Below are positions 11,208-22,688 of a DNA stretch of 64,000 nucleotides, piece after piece (the stretch's first letter is position 1; every line of letters starts with the position of its first letter). The DNA is from Deinococcus taeanensis. GTDB lineage: Bacteria > Deinococcota > Deinococci > Deinococcales > Deinococcaceae. The stretch lies in NCBI RefSeq assembly GCF_020229735.1, contig NZ_CP083455.1:1329001-1393000 (forward strand). Direction: 5' to 3'. The position numbers and the translations under genes are program-made. The notes beneath the pieces are model-generated. The model saw only the letters and a list, made by a program, of their open reading frames with translations. It did not search any database and was not told where the DNA came from.

Positions 11208-11959
11208 CCCGCGCGCCGCTGGCGCGGCCTGCCGAGAAGCCGCGCGTGATTGTGGAACACCCGGACTTTTACGTGGTGCACAAGCCCGCCCTGTGGCTCA
11301 CGCACCCGGTGAGGGCGCGGGTGGACGTGCCGGACCTGCTCACGTTCATGCGGGGCGAAACGGGTGAAGCCGACCTGGCGCCGCCACACCGGCTGGACCG
11401 GGAAACGAGCGGCGCGCAGATCCTCACCCGGGACCGGGAGGCGGCGCAGCGGTTCTTTACCCTGTTCAAGACGCACCTTGTGGGCAAGACGTACGTGGCC
11501 GTGGTGCACGGAACGCCCGGGTGGGATCGCTTCACGCTGGACGCGCCGCTCGGTGACGTCGGGCTGGGCGGCGCGAACCGGATTGCCATCCGGCAGGGCG
11601 TCGTGCCGGACGGTCGTCCCGCGGTCACGGACTTCCGGGTGCTGGACCGCCGCGCAGGTCACGCCCTGGTTGAGGCGTACCCCCGCTCCGGGCGGCTGCA
11701 CCAGATCCGCGCGCACCTCGCGCATCTGGGGCTGCCCATGGTGGGAGACAAAATCTACGGGCGGGACCCGGGCGTGTTCCTGAGCTTCATGGAGACCGGT
11801 CAGACGCCGGAACTCACGGCGCGGCTGGGCCTGGCGCGCCAGGCGCTGCATGCCGCGCGCGTCGCGTTTCCCTGGGCCGGCGCGCAGATGGTCGCGGAGG
11901 TGCCGCTTGCCGCGGACCTGCGGGCCTACTGGGAGGGGCTGCCGGACCCCACATGCTGA
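11204..11959 (+). CDS. RluA-family pseudouridine synthase
   Basis: A 251-residue enzyme that isomerises uridine to pseudouridine in RNA. The catalytic-Asp motif is HRLDRETSG, followed by [10 protein letters not shown] and the [15 protein letters not shown] block. There is no S4 RNA-binding domain at the N-terminus, unlike the second RluA-type protein in this window, so it resembles RluA/RluC-like short forms or TruC. The GTG start overlaps the preceding stop codon. Confidence 0.93.
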   Translation: MTRAPLARPAEKPRVIVEHPDFYVVHKPALWLTHPVRARVDVPDLLTFMRGETGEADLAPPHRLDRETSGAQILTRDREAAQRFFTLFKTHLVGKTYVAVVHGTPGWDRFTLDAPLGDVGLGGANRIAIRQGVVPDGRPAVTDFRVLDRRAGHALVEAYPRSGRLHQIRAHLAHLGLPMVGDKIYGRDPGVFLSFMETGQTPELTARLGLARQALHAARVAFPWAGAQMVAEVPLAADLRAYWEGLPDPTC

Positions 11960-11996
11960 GGCGCGCGCCGGGAAGCGGCACGTATACTCGCCGCAC

Positions 11997-13247
11997 ATGA
12001 CTGTTCCTGCTCCTGCGCGCCCGCGGGTGAACCCCTGGGTGCTGTCCGCCTTCTGGTTCGGTTCCGCGTTTCACTGGCTGGTGCTGCTGCTGATCCTGAT
12101 GCCGCAGAACGTGGTGACCTTCGTCGGAACTACCCACAAGGGCACGTTCCTGGGGCTTCTCACGGGCATCGGAGCGGTGCTGGCCCTGGTCCTGCCGCCG
12201 CTGGTGGGGGCCCACAGCGACCGGACCGGCAAACGCCTGCTGTACCTGCGCGAAGGCCTGATCGTGAATCTCGCGGGGGTGGCAGTCATGGCGCTGGCCG
12301 TGGCGACGCTGGGCGGCATGACCGGTTTCTGGGTGTACGTGCTGGGATTCCTGCTGGTGCAGTTCGGGAACAACTTTGCCACGGCCCCGTACTCCGCGCT
12401 GATTCCGGAACTGGTGCGCCCGGAACAGCGCGGGCGCTACAGCGGCGTGATGGCCATGCTTCAGGCGCTGGGGCAGCTGCTGGGCGCCGTGAGCGCCTTT
12501 GCGGTCGGGGCGCTCCACCTGCCCCCGCTGGTGTTGTTCGCGCTGATCGCAGGGTTCCTGGTGGTGCCCGCCATCGTGACGCTGCGGGGCGTGCCGGACA
12601 CGGTGATCGCACGCGACCTGCACGCCCCTACCCTGAGCTGGCGGGCGCTGTTCGCGCACCAGCCGTTTCTGTGGGTGTTCGTCACCCGGGTGCTGTTCTC
12701 GTTGGGGCAGTATTCGGTGCAGCCCTTCTTGCAGTACTACAACAAGGACGTGCTGCGCCAGGCGGACCCGGAGACCAGCACCAGCGTGATGCTGCTGTGC
12801 ATCATCGTGGGCAGCATCGTGTCGGCCAGCGTGGGCGGACGCGTGAGTGACCGGGTGGGCCGCAAGCCCGTGATCTACGTGGCGGGCAGCGTGATGGCGG
12901 CCGCAGCGCTGCTGCTGCTGATCGCGCCGGGTTTCGGACCGGCGCTGGCGCTGGCCGCGGCGTTCGGCCTGGGGTTCGGGGCATTCACGAGCGTGGACTG
13001 GGCGCTGGGCAGCGACGCGATGCCCAGCCAGAGCAGTTACGCGCGGGACATGGGCATCTGGCACGTGGCCTTCGTGGCGCCCCAGATGAGCAGTGCGCCG
13101 CAGGGGGCGCTGCTCGACTGGGGAAATGCGCAGGGCGGCAACCTGGGGTACACGCTGGTCTTCGGCATTGCGGCGCTGTGTTTCATGCTGGGCGTGGTCC
13201 TGATCCGCAACGTGCCGGAAAGGCGGCCCCAGGTCAGTGCCGCCTGA
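11997..13247 (+). CDS. MFS transporter
   Basis: A 416-residue permease with 12 predicted membrane segments. The first loop has [16 protein letters not shown] (MFS motif A: D-R-x-G-K/R-R) and the matching loop in the second half is [17 protein letters not shown]-terminal [10 protein letters not shown] and the overall pattern recall the sugar/SLC45-like group, but the substrate is unknown. -10 box TATACT (11983-11988) ends 8 nt before ATG 11997: leaderless. Ends at a strong terminator shared with the convergent yhgE-like gene. Confidence 0.9.
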   Translation: MTVPAPARPRVNPWVLSAFWFGSAFHWLVLLLILMPQNVVTFVGTTHKGTFLGLLTGIGAVLALVLPPLVGAHSDRTGKRLLYLREGLIVNLAGVAVMALAVATLGGMTGFWVYVLGFLLVQFGNNFATAPYSALIPELVRPEQRGRYSGVMAMLQALGQLLGAVSAFAVGALHLPPLVLFALIAGFLVVPAIVTLRGVPDTVIARDLHAPTLSWRALFAHQPFLWVFVTRVLFSLGQYSVQPFLQYYNKDVLRQADPETSTSVMLLCIIVGSIVSASVGGRVSDRVGRKPVIYVAGSVMAAAALLLLIAPGFGPALALAAAFGLGFGAFTSVDWALGSDAMPSQSSYARDMGIWHVAFVAPQMSSAPQGALLDWGNAQGGNLGYTLVFGIAALCFMLGVVLIRNVPERRPQVSAA

Positions 13248-13258
13248 GAACTGAACGG

Positions 13259-13290
13259 CCGGCGCCCCCACCCGGTGGTGGGGGCGCCGG
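13259..13290. terminator. bidirectional terminator, MFS / YhgE-like
   Basis: Perfect 13-bp GC-rich inverted repeat (13259-13271 / 13278-13290) between two convergent genes. Confidence 0.85.
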
Positions 13291-13303
13291 GCTGTAACGG
13301 GCT

Positions 13304-16030
13304 TTAACCGACGTCGGTGATGATCGGGGAGCGGAAGCGGTCATCGGGGATGAACACCCAGCGGCGGCGGCTGAGCAGCGCGGCGGTCAGGCTGAGCAGG
13401 GCGACCACCCCCAGGTGGCCCATGAACGTCCAGTACTGACCCTCAAAAGCCCCGAACATGGCGTGCCGCAGGGCATTGATCACGTCTGTGACCGGGATGG
13501 CCGTATGAATGGCCTGGAAGACCGGGCTGCTGAGTTCCACGGGGTAGCTGCCGCCACTTGCCGCGAGCTGCACGATCAGCAGCACCAGTGCCAGAACTCG
13601 CCCGGCCGGGCCGAGCAGCAGGTTCAGCGCCAGGATGACCAGCAGGAACGTGACGCTGCCCGCCACAGTGGTCAGCAGCACCTGGACGGGGCGGGCGAAC
13701 TGCACCCCCATCAAATGGGCGCCGGTCACGACGATCACGGCCTGCCCCAGCACGATCAGCAGCGGATGGGTGAGTTTGCGCAGCACGCGCGCGACCTGCG
13801 GGGTGTCACGGCCGCTTTCAGGCAGCAGCAGGTACGGGAAGATGAATGTGGTCATGGTGGCGCCCACCCACAGGGCCAGGGCGATGAAGTACGGCGCGAA
13901 GGCGTTGCCGTTGTTGGGCACGTTCGCGAAAGTCTGGGTGCGGACCTGCACGCTCTCGGCAAGCCCGGTGGGGTCGCCGCCGAGCTGCTCGATGCTGGTG
14001 GGAATGCGGTCACGCAAGGCCTTCAGGCCGTCCGTGAGATCCTGCGCGCCGCCGAGAACGTCGGCGGTGCCGTCCTGTAGCGCTGCCGCGCCGTCAGCGA
14101 GCTGGCCGGCGCCTCCCGCAAGCTGCCGGGCGCTGCCGGCCAGGGTCTGGCTGCCGGTGCTGAGGGTGGTCAGACTCGTCTGGCTGGGGAGTGTGCGGGT
14201 GATCTGCGTCAGCGCGGCCCTGATCTTCACGTTGCCGTCGGCGAGACGGTTCACGCCGCCCTGCAGGGTGCTGGCGCCGCGGGCAACGTGCGCGGCCCCG
14301 GCCGACGCCTGGCGGGTATGGGCGGCGAGGGAGCGGGCGCCCCGGACGAGCGTCTGGGCGCCTGTCTGAACCTGGGCAGTGCCCTGCGCCAGCTGCGCGG
14401 CCCCTGAAGCGGCTTTCTGTGCGCCGGTCCGGGCCTGCCGGGCACCCTGGGCGAGCGTCTGGGCGCCGGCCTGAAGCTGCGTGGCGCCGGTCTGGAGGGG
14501 GGCCAGACCCTGCTGGACGCCTCCGGCAAGCTGCCGCGCGCCGTCATCTAAGGCCGCGGCCCCCGCCTGCAGGTTCTTGAGGCCAGTGTTCAGGGCGGGC
14601 AGCTGCGTGGCCAGCTGTCGGGCGCCGCTCCCCGCGTTCTGCGCCGCGGCGTGGGCCTGGCCGAGGCCGGCAGTCAGGGACTGTGCGCCGGCCTGGAGGC
14701 TCTGCGCGCTGTTCTGGGTGGGTGTGCCGTTCAGCGCGCCGGCCAGCTGAGCCGCGCCGCCGCCGAGGGTCCGGGCGCCCCCCTGCAGCTGCCCCAGGCT
14801 CTGCGTGAGTTCCGGCAGCCCGGCAGCGAGCTGCGCGGCTCCGTTCGCGGCGTTCTGCGCGCCGCTGCGGACCTGTTCCATGCCGGTACCGAGGGCATGT
14901 GCGCCCGCCTGAAGCTGGGTGGCGCCCTGCGCGACAGGCGCAAGGCCCTGAGTAACTCCGCTGCGCAGGGTGCCGGCGCCGGTGGCGAGCTGGCGGGCGC
15001 CGCTGCTGAGGTCTTCCAGGCCGCGGGCCAGACCCGGCAGTTGCCGGGCAAGCTGCGTGGTGCCGGTGTTGACCTGAGTGGCGCCGCCGGCGAGTTCTGT
15101 GGCGCCGGCAGACAGCTGATCGCTCCCCTGGGCGAGCCGGGCGAGGCCGCCGCTGAGGTCCCTGGCACCGGTCGTGAGCTGCGCCGCGCCGCGGCGCAGC
15201 GGCACAAGGGCCTGCTCACCGGGGGCCGCCCGTTCCAGCTGGCGCAGCCCCCCGGACAGCGCGGTGACGCCGCCGGTCAGGCGGGTGACGCCGCGGCTGA
15301 GGGTGCCGGCGCCCGCCGCGAGTCTACCGGAGCTGGTCTGGAGGGTACGGGCGCCCAGGGTGAGGCCGCCGGCGCCCTCGTTGAGTCTGCGGGTGCCGGC
15401 GGTGAGGTTCTGGGCGCCGCTGGCAAGCTGGTCCGTGGCGGTGCGGATCTCAGCGAAGCCCTGCTGGAGGTCTTTGAGGCTGGTCTGCACGGTGTCCCAG
15501 CGGTTTTCGCTCAGGCGGGTGTTCAGGGAGGTGGCGGTGGTGGTGGCCACGCGGTCGGCGACGGTGCTGGCGTAGGAGTTCAGGCCGGGCGCGCGGTACA
15601 GGTGCAGGAGGCCGTGCTGGTTGCTGCTGCCTGCCACGGCGTTACGGCTGAAATCTGCCGGGATGGTCAGGGCGAAGTACACCTCGCCGCGGCGCACGGC
15701 GGCCTGCGCGGCGGCTTCCGTGGGGTAGCGGATGAGGTGAACGGGTGGGTCGTTCTGGAGTTCCACGACCAGGTCGTGGCCGACGTTCACGGTTCTGCCG
15801 TGGGAGACGGCGCCGCGGTCGAGGTTGACGAGTGCGGCGGGCAGCCGGTCGAGGGTGCCGGTTGGGTCCCAGACGCTCATGAGGTAGACGCTGACGTAGA
15901 TGATGGGGATAAACAGGAAGGCGGTGGCAGCGGCCCACATGATGGGGTGGCGCCACAGACTGCGCTCTGCGGGGGAGAGCAGGCGGTAGCTGTCGCGCAG
16001 GGACGATGTGCGGGGGCTGGGCTCTGTCAT
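13304..16030 (-). CDS. YhgE/Pip-family ABC-2-like membrane protein with very long tether
   Basis: A 908-residue protein. One membrane helix near residues 26-50 is followed by the Pip-type extracytoplasmic block (LPAALVNLDRGAVSHGRTVNVG, IPADFSRN). A region of roughly 450 residues (about 180-640) consists of degenerate repeats of the type GAxxLxxGxxxLxxG, likely a long surface helical or coiled tether. The C-terminus has five or six membrane segments of ABC-2 permease type. In Lactococcus and Bacillus the family includes phage receptors and type VII-linked proteins. Start at 16030 with an AGAGG ribosome site. Divergent from a TetR gene that probably controls it. Confidence 0.9.
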   Translation of the reverse strand: MTEPSPRTSSLRDSYRLLSPAERSLWRHPIMWAAATAFLFIPIIYVSVYLMSVWDPTGTLDRLPAALVNLDRGAVSHGRTVNVGHDLVVELQNDPPVHLIRYPTEAAAQAAVRRGEVYFALTIPADFSRNAVAGSSNQHGLLHLYRAPGLNSYASTVADRVATTTATSLNTRLSENRWDTVQTSLKDLQQGFAEIRTATDQLASGAQNLTAGTRRLNEGAGGLTLGARTLQTSSGRLAAGAGTLSRGVTRLTGGVTALSGGLRQLERAAPGEQALVPLRRGAAQLTTGARDLSGGLARLAQGSDQLSAGATELAGGATQVNTGTTQLARQLPGLARGLEDLSSGARQLATGAGTLRSGVTQGLAPVAQGATQLQAGAHALGTGMEQVRSGAQNAANGAAQLAAGLPELTQSLGQLQGGARTLGGGAAQLAGALNGTPTQNSAQSLQAGAQSLTAGLGQAHAAAQNAGSGARQLATQLPALNTGLKNLQAGAAALDDGARQLAGGVQQGLAPLQTGATQLQAGAQTLAQGARQARTGAQKAASGAAQLAQGTAQVQTGAQTLVRGARSLAAHTRQASAGAAHVARGASTLQGGVNRLADGNVKIRAALTQITRTLPSQTSLTTLSTGSQTLAGSARQLAGGAGQLADGAAALQDGTADVLGGAQDLTDGLKALRDRIPTSIEQLGGDPTGLAESVQVRTQTFANVPNNGNAFAPYFIALALWVGATMTTFIFPYLLLPESGRDTPQVARVLRKLTHPLLIVLGQAVIVVTGAHLMGVQFARPVQVLLTTVAGSVTFLLVILALNLLLGPAGRVLALVLLIVQLAASGGSYPVELSSPVFQAIHTAIPVTDVINALRHAMFGAFEGQYWTFMGHLGVVALLSLTAALLSRRRWVFIPDDRFRSPIITDVG
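13930..15490 (-). repeat. degenerate tandem repeats inside the YhgE-like gene
   Basis: Recurring GC-rich units encode GAxxLxxG-type motifs, about 11-14 codons each and dozens of times. Repetition is stronger in the protein than in the DNA, so this is a coding repeat, not a CRISPR or satellite array. Confidence 0.75.
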
Positions 16031-16101
16031 GGGGACCTCTGGGTGGGGAATGGGCCGCTGGAGTGGCGGTTTGGGCCCAGCCTGCCTCATTACCGACACT
16101 T

Positions 16102-16136
16102 TGTCAAATGACAGTTTGTCAGCAGTATGCTAGACT
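16102..16136. promoter_or_regulatory. tetR promoter with overlapping TetR-type operator
   Basis: Three alternating half-sites TGTCA-aa-TGACA-gtt-TGTCA (16102-16121). They overlap an ATGACA -35 (16108-16113), which is 17 nt from the -10 TAGACT (16131-16136). The ATG of tetR lies 6 nt after the -10. Position suggests autoregulation and control of the divergent yhgE-like gene. Confidence 0.7.
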
Positions 16137-16142
16137 GCTGGC

Positions 16143-16742
16143 ATGACTCCCCTCTCCCCCACCGGGGGCCGCCGCCGCCTTCCCTCCGCCGACCGGCGAC
16201 AGCAGATTCTCGACGGCAGCGAGACCCTGTTCACCACGCGCGGGTTCGAAGCCGTCAGCATGGGGGACATCGCGCACCACCTGGGCATCTCCCGCCCCAC
16301 GGTGTACAGCTACTTCACTTCCACCGCCGACATCCTCACCGAGCTGCTCAGCCAGCGTCTCCAGGCCTTCGAGACCCGGCTGGCGCCTGTGCTGCGCGAC
16401 CTGCACCAGCACCCGCAGCCCTTCGCCGAGATCTTCCTGATGCTCGTCGGAGAACGCCACCTCCTGACCCTGCTTCAGAGTGGCAGCGGACCCGCCTTCA
16501 CGGGGCGCCGCCTCGCCGTGTTCGCCGATCTGGAAACCCGCCTGAACGCTTACGTCCAGCCTCCCCAGGGGCGGGATCGCGTGCCGTTCCTGCTCACCTG
16601 CCTGACGCTGCTGCTGCAGGCCACCGCCACGCACGCCGTGAACGCCGGACTCAGCCCGGCGCAGACCACGCAGCTTGCCGGAACGCTCAACCGGTTCCTG
16701 CAGGCGGGCCTTGCCGGCATGCCTGACCTGAACGGGCACTGA
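16143..16742 (+). CDS. TetR/AcrR-family transcriptional regulator
   Basis: A 199-residue repressor. The N-terminal helix-turn-helix domain covers residues about 14-62 (RRQQILDGSETLFTTRGFEAVSMGDIAHHLGISRPTVYSYF is its extent, with the recognition helix at ISRPTVYSYF). The C-terminal domain is a generic ligand-binding helical bundle. Leaderless start: TAGACT -10 ends 6 nt before the ATG. Expected to bind the TGTCA/TGACA sites just upstream and so regulate itself and the divergent YhgE-like protein; ligand unknown. Confidence 0.93.
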   Translation: MTPLSPTGGRRRLPSADRRQQILDGSETLFTTRGFEAVSMGDIAHHLGISRPTVYSYFTSTADILTELLSQRLQAFETRLAPVLRDLHQHPQPFAEIFLMLVGERHLLTLLQSGSGPAFTGRRLAVFADLETRLNAYVQPPQGRDRVPFLLTCLTLLLQATATHAVNAGLSPAQTTQLAGTLNRFLQAGLAGMPDLNGH

Positions 16743-16775
16743 ACGCCGGCCTGTGAAGACACCTTCAGGCAGATG

Positions 16776-16806
16776 TGACACTTCTGTCAAAGCGGACCCG
16801 TAGACT
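16776..16806. promoter_or_regulatory. second TGACA/TGTCA inverted repeat downstream of tetR
   Basis: TGACA-cttc-TGTCA (16776-16789), the same half-sites as upstream of tetR but with a 4-nt spacer. A TAGACT hexamer identical to the tetR -10 follows at 16801-16806. Around 160 nt separate this from the SDR gene, which has its own -10 box. May be a second operator; the downstream TAGACT could start an RNA of about 160 nt upstream of the SDR gene. Confidence 0.45.
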
Positions 16807-16965
16807 TGACTCACCAGCGCACAAATGAATATGCGGGCCGGGTGAAGTCCGCAGCGCGAGAGGCCGGACTCCCACGAGCGAGGCCTTTCTTCCTGTGCCA
16901 AAGGTGTCCTGAAGTGTCCTTCAGGCTGCGCTTTTGCCCACGCGACAGCCACTATCCTGAACACC

Positions 16966-17793
16966 ATGACCACCCAGAGCATGCAAGGCCGGCGCGTCCT
17001 GATCACGGGCGCCACCGGGGGAATCGGGCTGATCACCGCCCGCGAACTCGTCCGGTGGGGCGCGCACGTGACCATCGTGGGCCGCAACCCCGACAAGACC
17101 CGGCAGGTCGCGCAGGACACCGGCGCGCAGGCCACGCTCCTGGCCGACCTGTCCGAACTCGCGCAGGTGCGCCGGGCCGCCCGGGAATTCACGGCGCGCG
17201 GCGAGGGGCTCGACGTGCTGATCAACAACGCCGGGGCGTTCTTCACCACGCGCCAGGAAACCCGCGAGGGCATCGAGCAGACCTGGGCCCTGAACCACCT
17301 CTCCCCCTTCCTGCTCACCCGTGAACTGCTGCCCCTGCTCCGCCAAGGTCAGGCGCCGCGCGTGGTGACCGTCGCCTCCGCGGCGCACATGACGGGCCGC
17401 ATCCGGTTCGACGACCCCGAATTCCGCCGCGGTTACGGCGGCTGGGCCGCGTACGCGCAGAGCAAACTCGCCAATATTCTGTTCGCCCGCGAGCTTGCCC
17501 GGCGCGAAAGCGGCCTTCAGAGCAACAGTCTGCACCCCGGCATGGTCGCCACCGGCTTCGCCCACAACAACGGCGGGTGGGTCAGCCGCGCCTACCGGAT
17601 CGTGGACCGGTTTGCCGTCACCCCCGAACAGGGCGCGCAGACCAGCATCCACCTGGCCGCAGCCCCGGTCAGCGTGAGCGGGCGGTACTTCAGTAACCGC
17701 CGGGAAACCACGCCCGCTCTGCAGGCGCAGGACGACGGCGCCGCCTACCGCCTGTGGACCCTCAGCGAGGAGATGGTGGGCGCCCCGGACTGA
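16966..17793 (+). CDS. short-chain dehydrogenase/reductase (retinol dehydrogenase-like)
   Basis: A 275-residue NAD(P)-dependent oxidoreductase with a classical SDR fold. Cofactor motif TGATGGIG at residues 15-22, NNAG, and catalytic Tyr/Lys in YAQSKLAN with Ser in VTVASAAH. The shape ([13 protein letters not shown], late insertions) resembles the retinol-dehydrogenase/WWOX-like subgroup. -10 box TATCCT (16953-16958) ends 7 nt before the ATG: leaderless. Substrate unknown. A possible TetR operator lies upstream. Confidence 0.9.
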   Translation: MTTQSMQGRRVLITGATGGIGLITARELVRWGAHVTIVGRNPDKTRQVAQDTGAQATLLADLSELAQVRRAAREFTARGEGLDVLINNAGAFFTTRQETREGIEQTWALNHLSPFLLTRELLPLLRQGQAPRVVTVASAAHMTGRIRFDDPEFRRGYGGWAAYAQSKLANILFARELARRESGLQSNSLHPGMVATGFAHNNGGWVSRAYRIVDRFAVTPEQGAQTSIHLAAAPVSVSGRYFSNRRETTPALQAQDDGAAYRLWTLSEEMVGAPD

Positions 17794-17896
17794 ATCTCTG
17801 GGGCGGCCGCTGCCAACGGGCACTTCACCGCCGGTAACGTTGCACCGGGTTCATGATTCCGTCCAGGCAGGGCTTCACCGCCTACCCTGAGTGCTT

Positions 17897-18781
17897 ATGA
17901 CCACCTTCGCTTTCCTGGGCCTGGGCGCGATGGGCGCCCCGATGGCTACGCACCTGGCCAAGCACGCCCACGCGCACGGACACCGCACGCTCGTGTGGAA
18001 CCGCACCACCACCAAAGCCGAGGCGCACGCCAGCGAGCATGGCAGCGAGGTCGCCACGCTGGCACAGGCCGCGCGCGCCGACTTCATCTTCACTTGCCTC
18101 CCCACCAGCGCCGAGGTCGACGAGGTCCTGAACGCCATGCAGCCGCACCTGCGCCCCAGGGCCGTGTGGATCGACTGCACCAGCGGCCACCCCGCCGCAG
18201 CGGTCCGGCAGGCCGGGCAGCTCGCCGCCGCAGACGTGACCTTTCTCGACGCGCCCGTCAGCGGCGGCACTGCGGGTGCCCAGGCCGGGCGCCTGACCGT
18301 CATGGTCGGCGGTGACCCCAGCGCCCTGGCCGCCGCGCGCCCTCACCTGGCCTTCGCGGGGAAGGTCGAGCATGTGGGCCGGACCGGCGCGGGCTTCGCA
18401 GTGAAGGCCGTGAACAACGCCCTGCTGGGCGTGACCCTCTGGGCGACCGGCGAGGGTCTGGCCGTGCTGGGCCGCGCCGGCGTGAACCTGGAAGCGGCGC
18501 TCAGTGTCATCAATGCCAGCAGCGGCCGCAGCAACGCCAGCGAGAACCTCATCCCGCAGCGCGTACTGACCCGCGAATTTCCCCCGACGTTCGCACTCGG
18601 GCTGCTCGCCAAGGACGCTGGCATCGCCGTGGACCTCACGCAGAGCGTGCAGGGAAGCGCCCCGGTCCTCGCCCAGGTCGCGGCCCTGCTGCGCGGCGCG
18701 CAGCGCGTCGTGGGCGCCGCGGCGGATCACACGGCCGCCCTGAAGCTCATCGAGACCATGAACGACCAGGAGCTCCGGTGA
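17897..18781 (+). CDS. 3-hydroxyisobutyrate dehydrogenase-family oxidoreductase
   Basis: A 294-residue beta-hydroxyacid dehydrogenase. Rossmann motif [12 protein letters not shown] at residues 5-16, substrate motif [14 protein letters not shown], catalytic Lys in [11 protein letters not shown], and the C-terminal [15 protein letters not shown] region. The family includes 3-hydroxyisobutyrate, tartronate semialdehyde and glyoxylate reductases; the exact substrate cannot be fixed. TACCCT (17883-17888) lies 8 nt before the ATG, so the transcript is probably leaderless; a GTG two codons earlier is less likely. Overlaps the degV-like gene. Confidence 0.9.
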   Translation: MTTFAFLGLGAMGAPMATHLAKHAHAHGHRTLVWNRTTTKAEAHASEHGSEVATLAQAARADFIFTCLPTSAEVDEVLNAMQPHLRPRAVWIDCTSGHPAAAVRQAGQLAAADVTFLDAPVSGGTAGAQAGRLTVMVGGDPSALAAARPHLAFAGKVEHVGRTGAGFAVKAVNNALLGVTLWATGEGLAVLGRAGVNLEAALSVINASSGRSNASENLIPQRVLTREFPPTFALGLLAKDAGIAVDLTQSVQGSAPVLAQVAALLRGAQRVVGAAADHTAALKLIETMNDQELR

Positions 18782-19653
18782 ACGCCGGTTCCGCCGCTCC
18801 GTTCACGGTCGTCACGGACGGCGGCCTGGACGTCTACCCCACCCTGCTGAACGACGTGCCGGTCGCGCCGTTCTCCGTGACGTTCGGCAGCACGTCCTAC
18901 CGCATGACCGAAATCACCCGGGAAACCCTGTACCGCGAACTGCAGACGAACCCCGCGCACCCCACGAGCGCCCAGCCCACCCCTCAGGACTGGCTGGTTG
19001 CCCTGCAGACCGCCGGGACGCCGGAAGTGCTGGCCGTGACGATCAGCGCCGGGCTCAGCGGCAGCCACAACGCCGCCGACCAGGCGCGGCAGCTGCTCGG
19101 CCCGGGCGGCCCCCGCGTGACGCTGCACGACAGTGGCACCCTCAGCGCCGCGCAGGCGTTCCAGGTGCACGCGGCCGTCACGGCCGCCCAGCGCGGCCTG
19201 AGTGTCGGGCAGGCCCAGGAGTGGCTGCGGGCGGTTCATCAGGAAACCGAACTGTACTTCACGATCGAGACGCTGGAGTACCTGCGCCGCGGCGGGCGAA
19301 TCGGGCGGGTGCAGGCCACGCTGGGCGGCCTGCTGAACCTCAAACCGGTCGTCACGGTGGACCACGCGACCGGCACGTACACGAACGTGGGCCGCGCCCG
19401 CTCGTACCGCGGCGCGATTCAGGCCCTCACCGAGCAGGTGACGCGCCGCTACGGTGAAGGCACGCCGCTGCGGGTGGCGCTGCTGTTCGGGGATCACCCG
19501 GAGGACGCCGATCAGGCGCTGGCGCTGCTGACCGCCCGGCATCCGGTCGTGTGGTCAGACCGGACCGGTGTGAATCCGGTGCTCAGCGTTCATGTGGGGC
19601 CACGCGCGCTGGGCGTGGCGGCGGCGCCCGGCGCGTGGCCCTGGGACCGCTGA
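18778..19653 (+). CDS. DegV-family fatty-acid-binding protein
   Basis: A 291-residue protein of the DegV/FakB fold. N-terminal [13 protein letters not shown], the [12 protein letters not shown] block that binds the fatty-acid carboxylate, and the [21 protein letters not shown] motif are all seen. In Firmicutes such proteins present fatty acids to the FakA kinase; no fakA is in this window. The GTG start overlaps the stop of the upstream dehydrogenase (GTGA), so the genes are coupled. Confidence 0.9.
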   Translation: MNAGSAAPFTVVTDGGLDVYPTLLNDVPVAPFSVTFGSTSYRMTEITRETLYRELQTNPAHPTSAQPTPQDWLVALQTAGTPEVLAVTISAGLSGSHNAADQARQLLGPGGPRVTLHDSGTLSAAQAFQVHAAVTAAQRGLSVGQAQEWLRAVHQETELYFTIETLEYLRRGGRIGRVQATLGGLLNLKPVVTVDHATGTYTNVGRARSYRGAIQALTEQVTRRYGEGTPLRVALLFGDHPEDADQALALLTARHPVVWSDRTGVNPVLSVHVGPRALGVAAAPGAWPWDR

Positions 19654-19680
19654 AATACTGCGGGTCCTGCTGGCCCTGCT

Positions 19681-21147
19681 TCAGGCCAGGAAAGGCAACG
19701 TGCCCGCGGCGGGCCGCTCACCACGCAGCCACGCGAGGACCGCCACGCGCGCTTCAGGCTGGAAGCCGTACGTCACGAGCGCCGGAGCGTCCACGTCCAG
19801 GGCGGCGTACGGGTTGTACAGCGCCAGGTGCAGGTCGGGGCGAGCGCCGCGCAGCGCCGCGTGCCGGTGGCGGGACGTGCTCGCCAGGATCACGGGGAGT
19901 CCCTGGGCCCGCAGGGCCGGCCAGTTCAGGTCGGCAGGATCGTCGAAGGCATGCAGCTGCACGTCGTAGACGCTGCCCAGTTCGACCGCCAGGGTGTGGG
20001 CGTCCACGCTGGCTTCACTGACATTCTCGCGCGGCACGCGGGTCTGCGCCACCAGCAGCACTCGCGACCCGGGCCGGGGCGGCTGCGGGGCGCGCGCGCC
20101 GCTCAGACCACGCGCCCAGGCGTCCGTCAGAAGAGGCGCGTCGTCCTCCGGGCGCAGGGTGAGGTCCGCCTCGGCCGGGTACCGCGCCGCGAGGGCCTCC
20201 AGGCGGCGCACGCTGGCCTTCATCTGGGCCGCGTCCAGCACGCCGCCGTCCAGCGCCCCCTGAACGGCGCTCAGCGTGGCCTCCTGTGCCTCGCGGCGGC
20301 CCAGCGCCATCACGAGGTCCGCGCCGGCCCGCAAGGCCAGGACGCCCGCCTCTCCGCGTCCGTAGTGATCGTCAATGGCCTTCATGCCCATCGAGTCCGT
20401 GACGACCACGCCGTCGTACCCCCACTCCTCGCGCAGCAGGCCGGTCAGCACGGCGCGCGACAGCGTCGCGGGGGCCTGCGCGTCCAGGGCCGGGTACACG
20501 ATGTGCGCGGTCATCACGGCCGGTGTGACCGGCAGCAGGTCCCGGAACGGGGCGAACTCCATTCGGTCCAGTTCCTCGCGCGATCGGCTGACGCTGGGCA
20601 GCGCCAGGTGACTGTCCAGGCTGGTGTCCCCGTGCCCCGGAAAGTGTTTCACGCAGGCCGCCACACCTGCCCGGCCGTGCCCGGCCAGCGCCGCGCGCCC
20701 CATCCGGGTCACCAGGGCCACGTCCGCACCGTAGGCGCGCTCCCCGATCACGGGGTTGGCGGGATTCACGTTCACGTCCAGCACCGGCGCAAAGTTCCAG
20801 TTCACGCCCACCGACCGGAGCTGCCGCGCCAGGGCGGCCGTGACCGCCTCGGTCAGGGCCTCATCCCCGGCCGCGCCCAGGTTCATGGCGCTGGGCGCGT
20901 GCGGCCAGAAGGTGGGCCGCAGGATGGCGCCGCCCTCGTGGTCCAGGGCAATCAGGGCGTGCTCACCCATCACGGCGCGCAGCGCGGCGCACAGTCGGCG
21001 CAGCTGGGCTTCGTCCTGCACGTTCTTGCGGAACAGGCAGACGCTGCGGATGCCATGCCGCTGCAGGTGCGCGGCGGTGTCGTCGTCCAGGGTGGGGCCG
21101 GGAATGTCTACCATTACCAGCGCGCCGCTTTGAAACCGGTTGGTCAC
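19681..21147 (-). CDS. GH3 family beta-N-acetylhexosaminidase (NagZ-like)
   Basis: A 488-residue glycoside hydrolase family 3 protein. The NagZ signature [18 protein letters not shown] is present, carrying the catalytic Asp/His pair, and the nucleophile Asp is in [11 protein letters not shown]. An additional C-terminal domain of about 130 residues (from [12 protein letters not shown]) makes it longer than E. coli NagZ. No signal peptide, so cytoplasmic. It should remove terminal GlcNAc from chitin- or muropeptide-derived sugars. GTG start with a TACGCT -10 (21155-21160) 7 nt upstream: leaderless. Confidence 0.92.
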   Translation of the reverse strand: MTNRFQSGALVMVDIPGPTLDDDTAAHLQRHGIRSVCLFRKNVQDEAQLRRLCAALRAVMGEHALIALDHEGGAILRPTFWPHAPSAMNLGAAGDEALTEAVTAALARQLRSVGVNWNFAPVLDVNVNPANPVIGERAYGADVALVTRMGRAALAGHGRAGVAACVKHFPGHGDTSLDSHLALPSVSRSREELDRMEFAPFRDLLPVTPAVMTAHIVYPALDAQAPATLSRAVLTGLLREEWGYDGVVVTDSMGMKAIDDHYGRGEAGVLALRAGADLVMALGRREAQEATLSAVQGALDGGVLDAAQMKASVRRLEALAARYPAEADLTLRPEDDAPLLTDAWARGLSGARAPQPPRPGSRVLLVAQTRVPRENVSEASVDAHTLAVELGSVYDVQLHAFDDPADLNWPALRAQGLPVILASTSRHRHAALRGARPDLHLALYNPYAALDVDAPALVTYGFQPEARVAVLAWLRGERPAAGTLPFLA

Positions 21148-21295
21148 GCCGACCAGCGTACGTCACGGGCGCCCGGCAGACCGGTCCGGGTGGCGTGAAC
21201 CAGTGGCGCGCGGCCTGGGAGCAAGGTCAGGCGGAACCTGACCGCCTTGTGAGACCGGGCGCTTCGATTCTCAGACGCCGCGAAACGAAAACCGC

Positions 21296-21301
21296 TACAT
21301 T
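21296..21301 (+). promoter_or_regulatory. candidate -10 box of the sugar-binding protein gene
   Basis: TACATT 67 nt before the ATG. No convincing -35. The leader would be about 60 nt and carries the AGGAG ribosome site. Confidence 0.35.
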
Positions 21302-21368
21302 CGGCGCACATCCTTCTCAAGGTCGGCCCAGGCCCCCGCAACCATCTGTCCTCATGCTCAGGAGTGCC

Positions 21369-22613
<1,245 letters not shown>

Positions 22614-22688
22614 CCGCACGGCACCCGGCGCGGGAGGTGGAGGGCGGCCCACGCTGCCTCCCCCTCCCCGTTTCTTACTGGAGACCAC

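Noticed and set aside
13930..15490. CRISPR-like array
   Set aside because: Repeats vary in every unit, stay in frame and encode a continuous protein; no constant repeat or unique spacers.
13304..16030. Prophage remnant (family name 'phage infection protein')
   Set aside because: The name describes a phage receptor in Lactococcus; no phage structural or integrase genes nearby.
14651..16111. Long open frame (486 codons) on the plus strand opposite the yhgE-like gene
   Set aside because: Low-complexity Gly/Ala/Glu-rich translation produced by the GC-rich repeats of the real minus-strand gene; no ribosome site and no motif.
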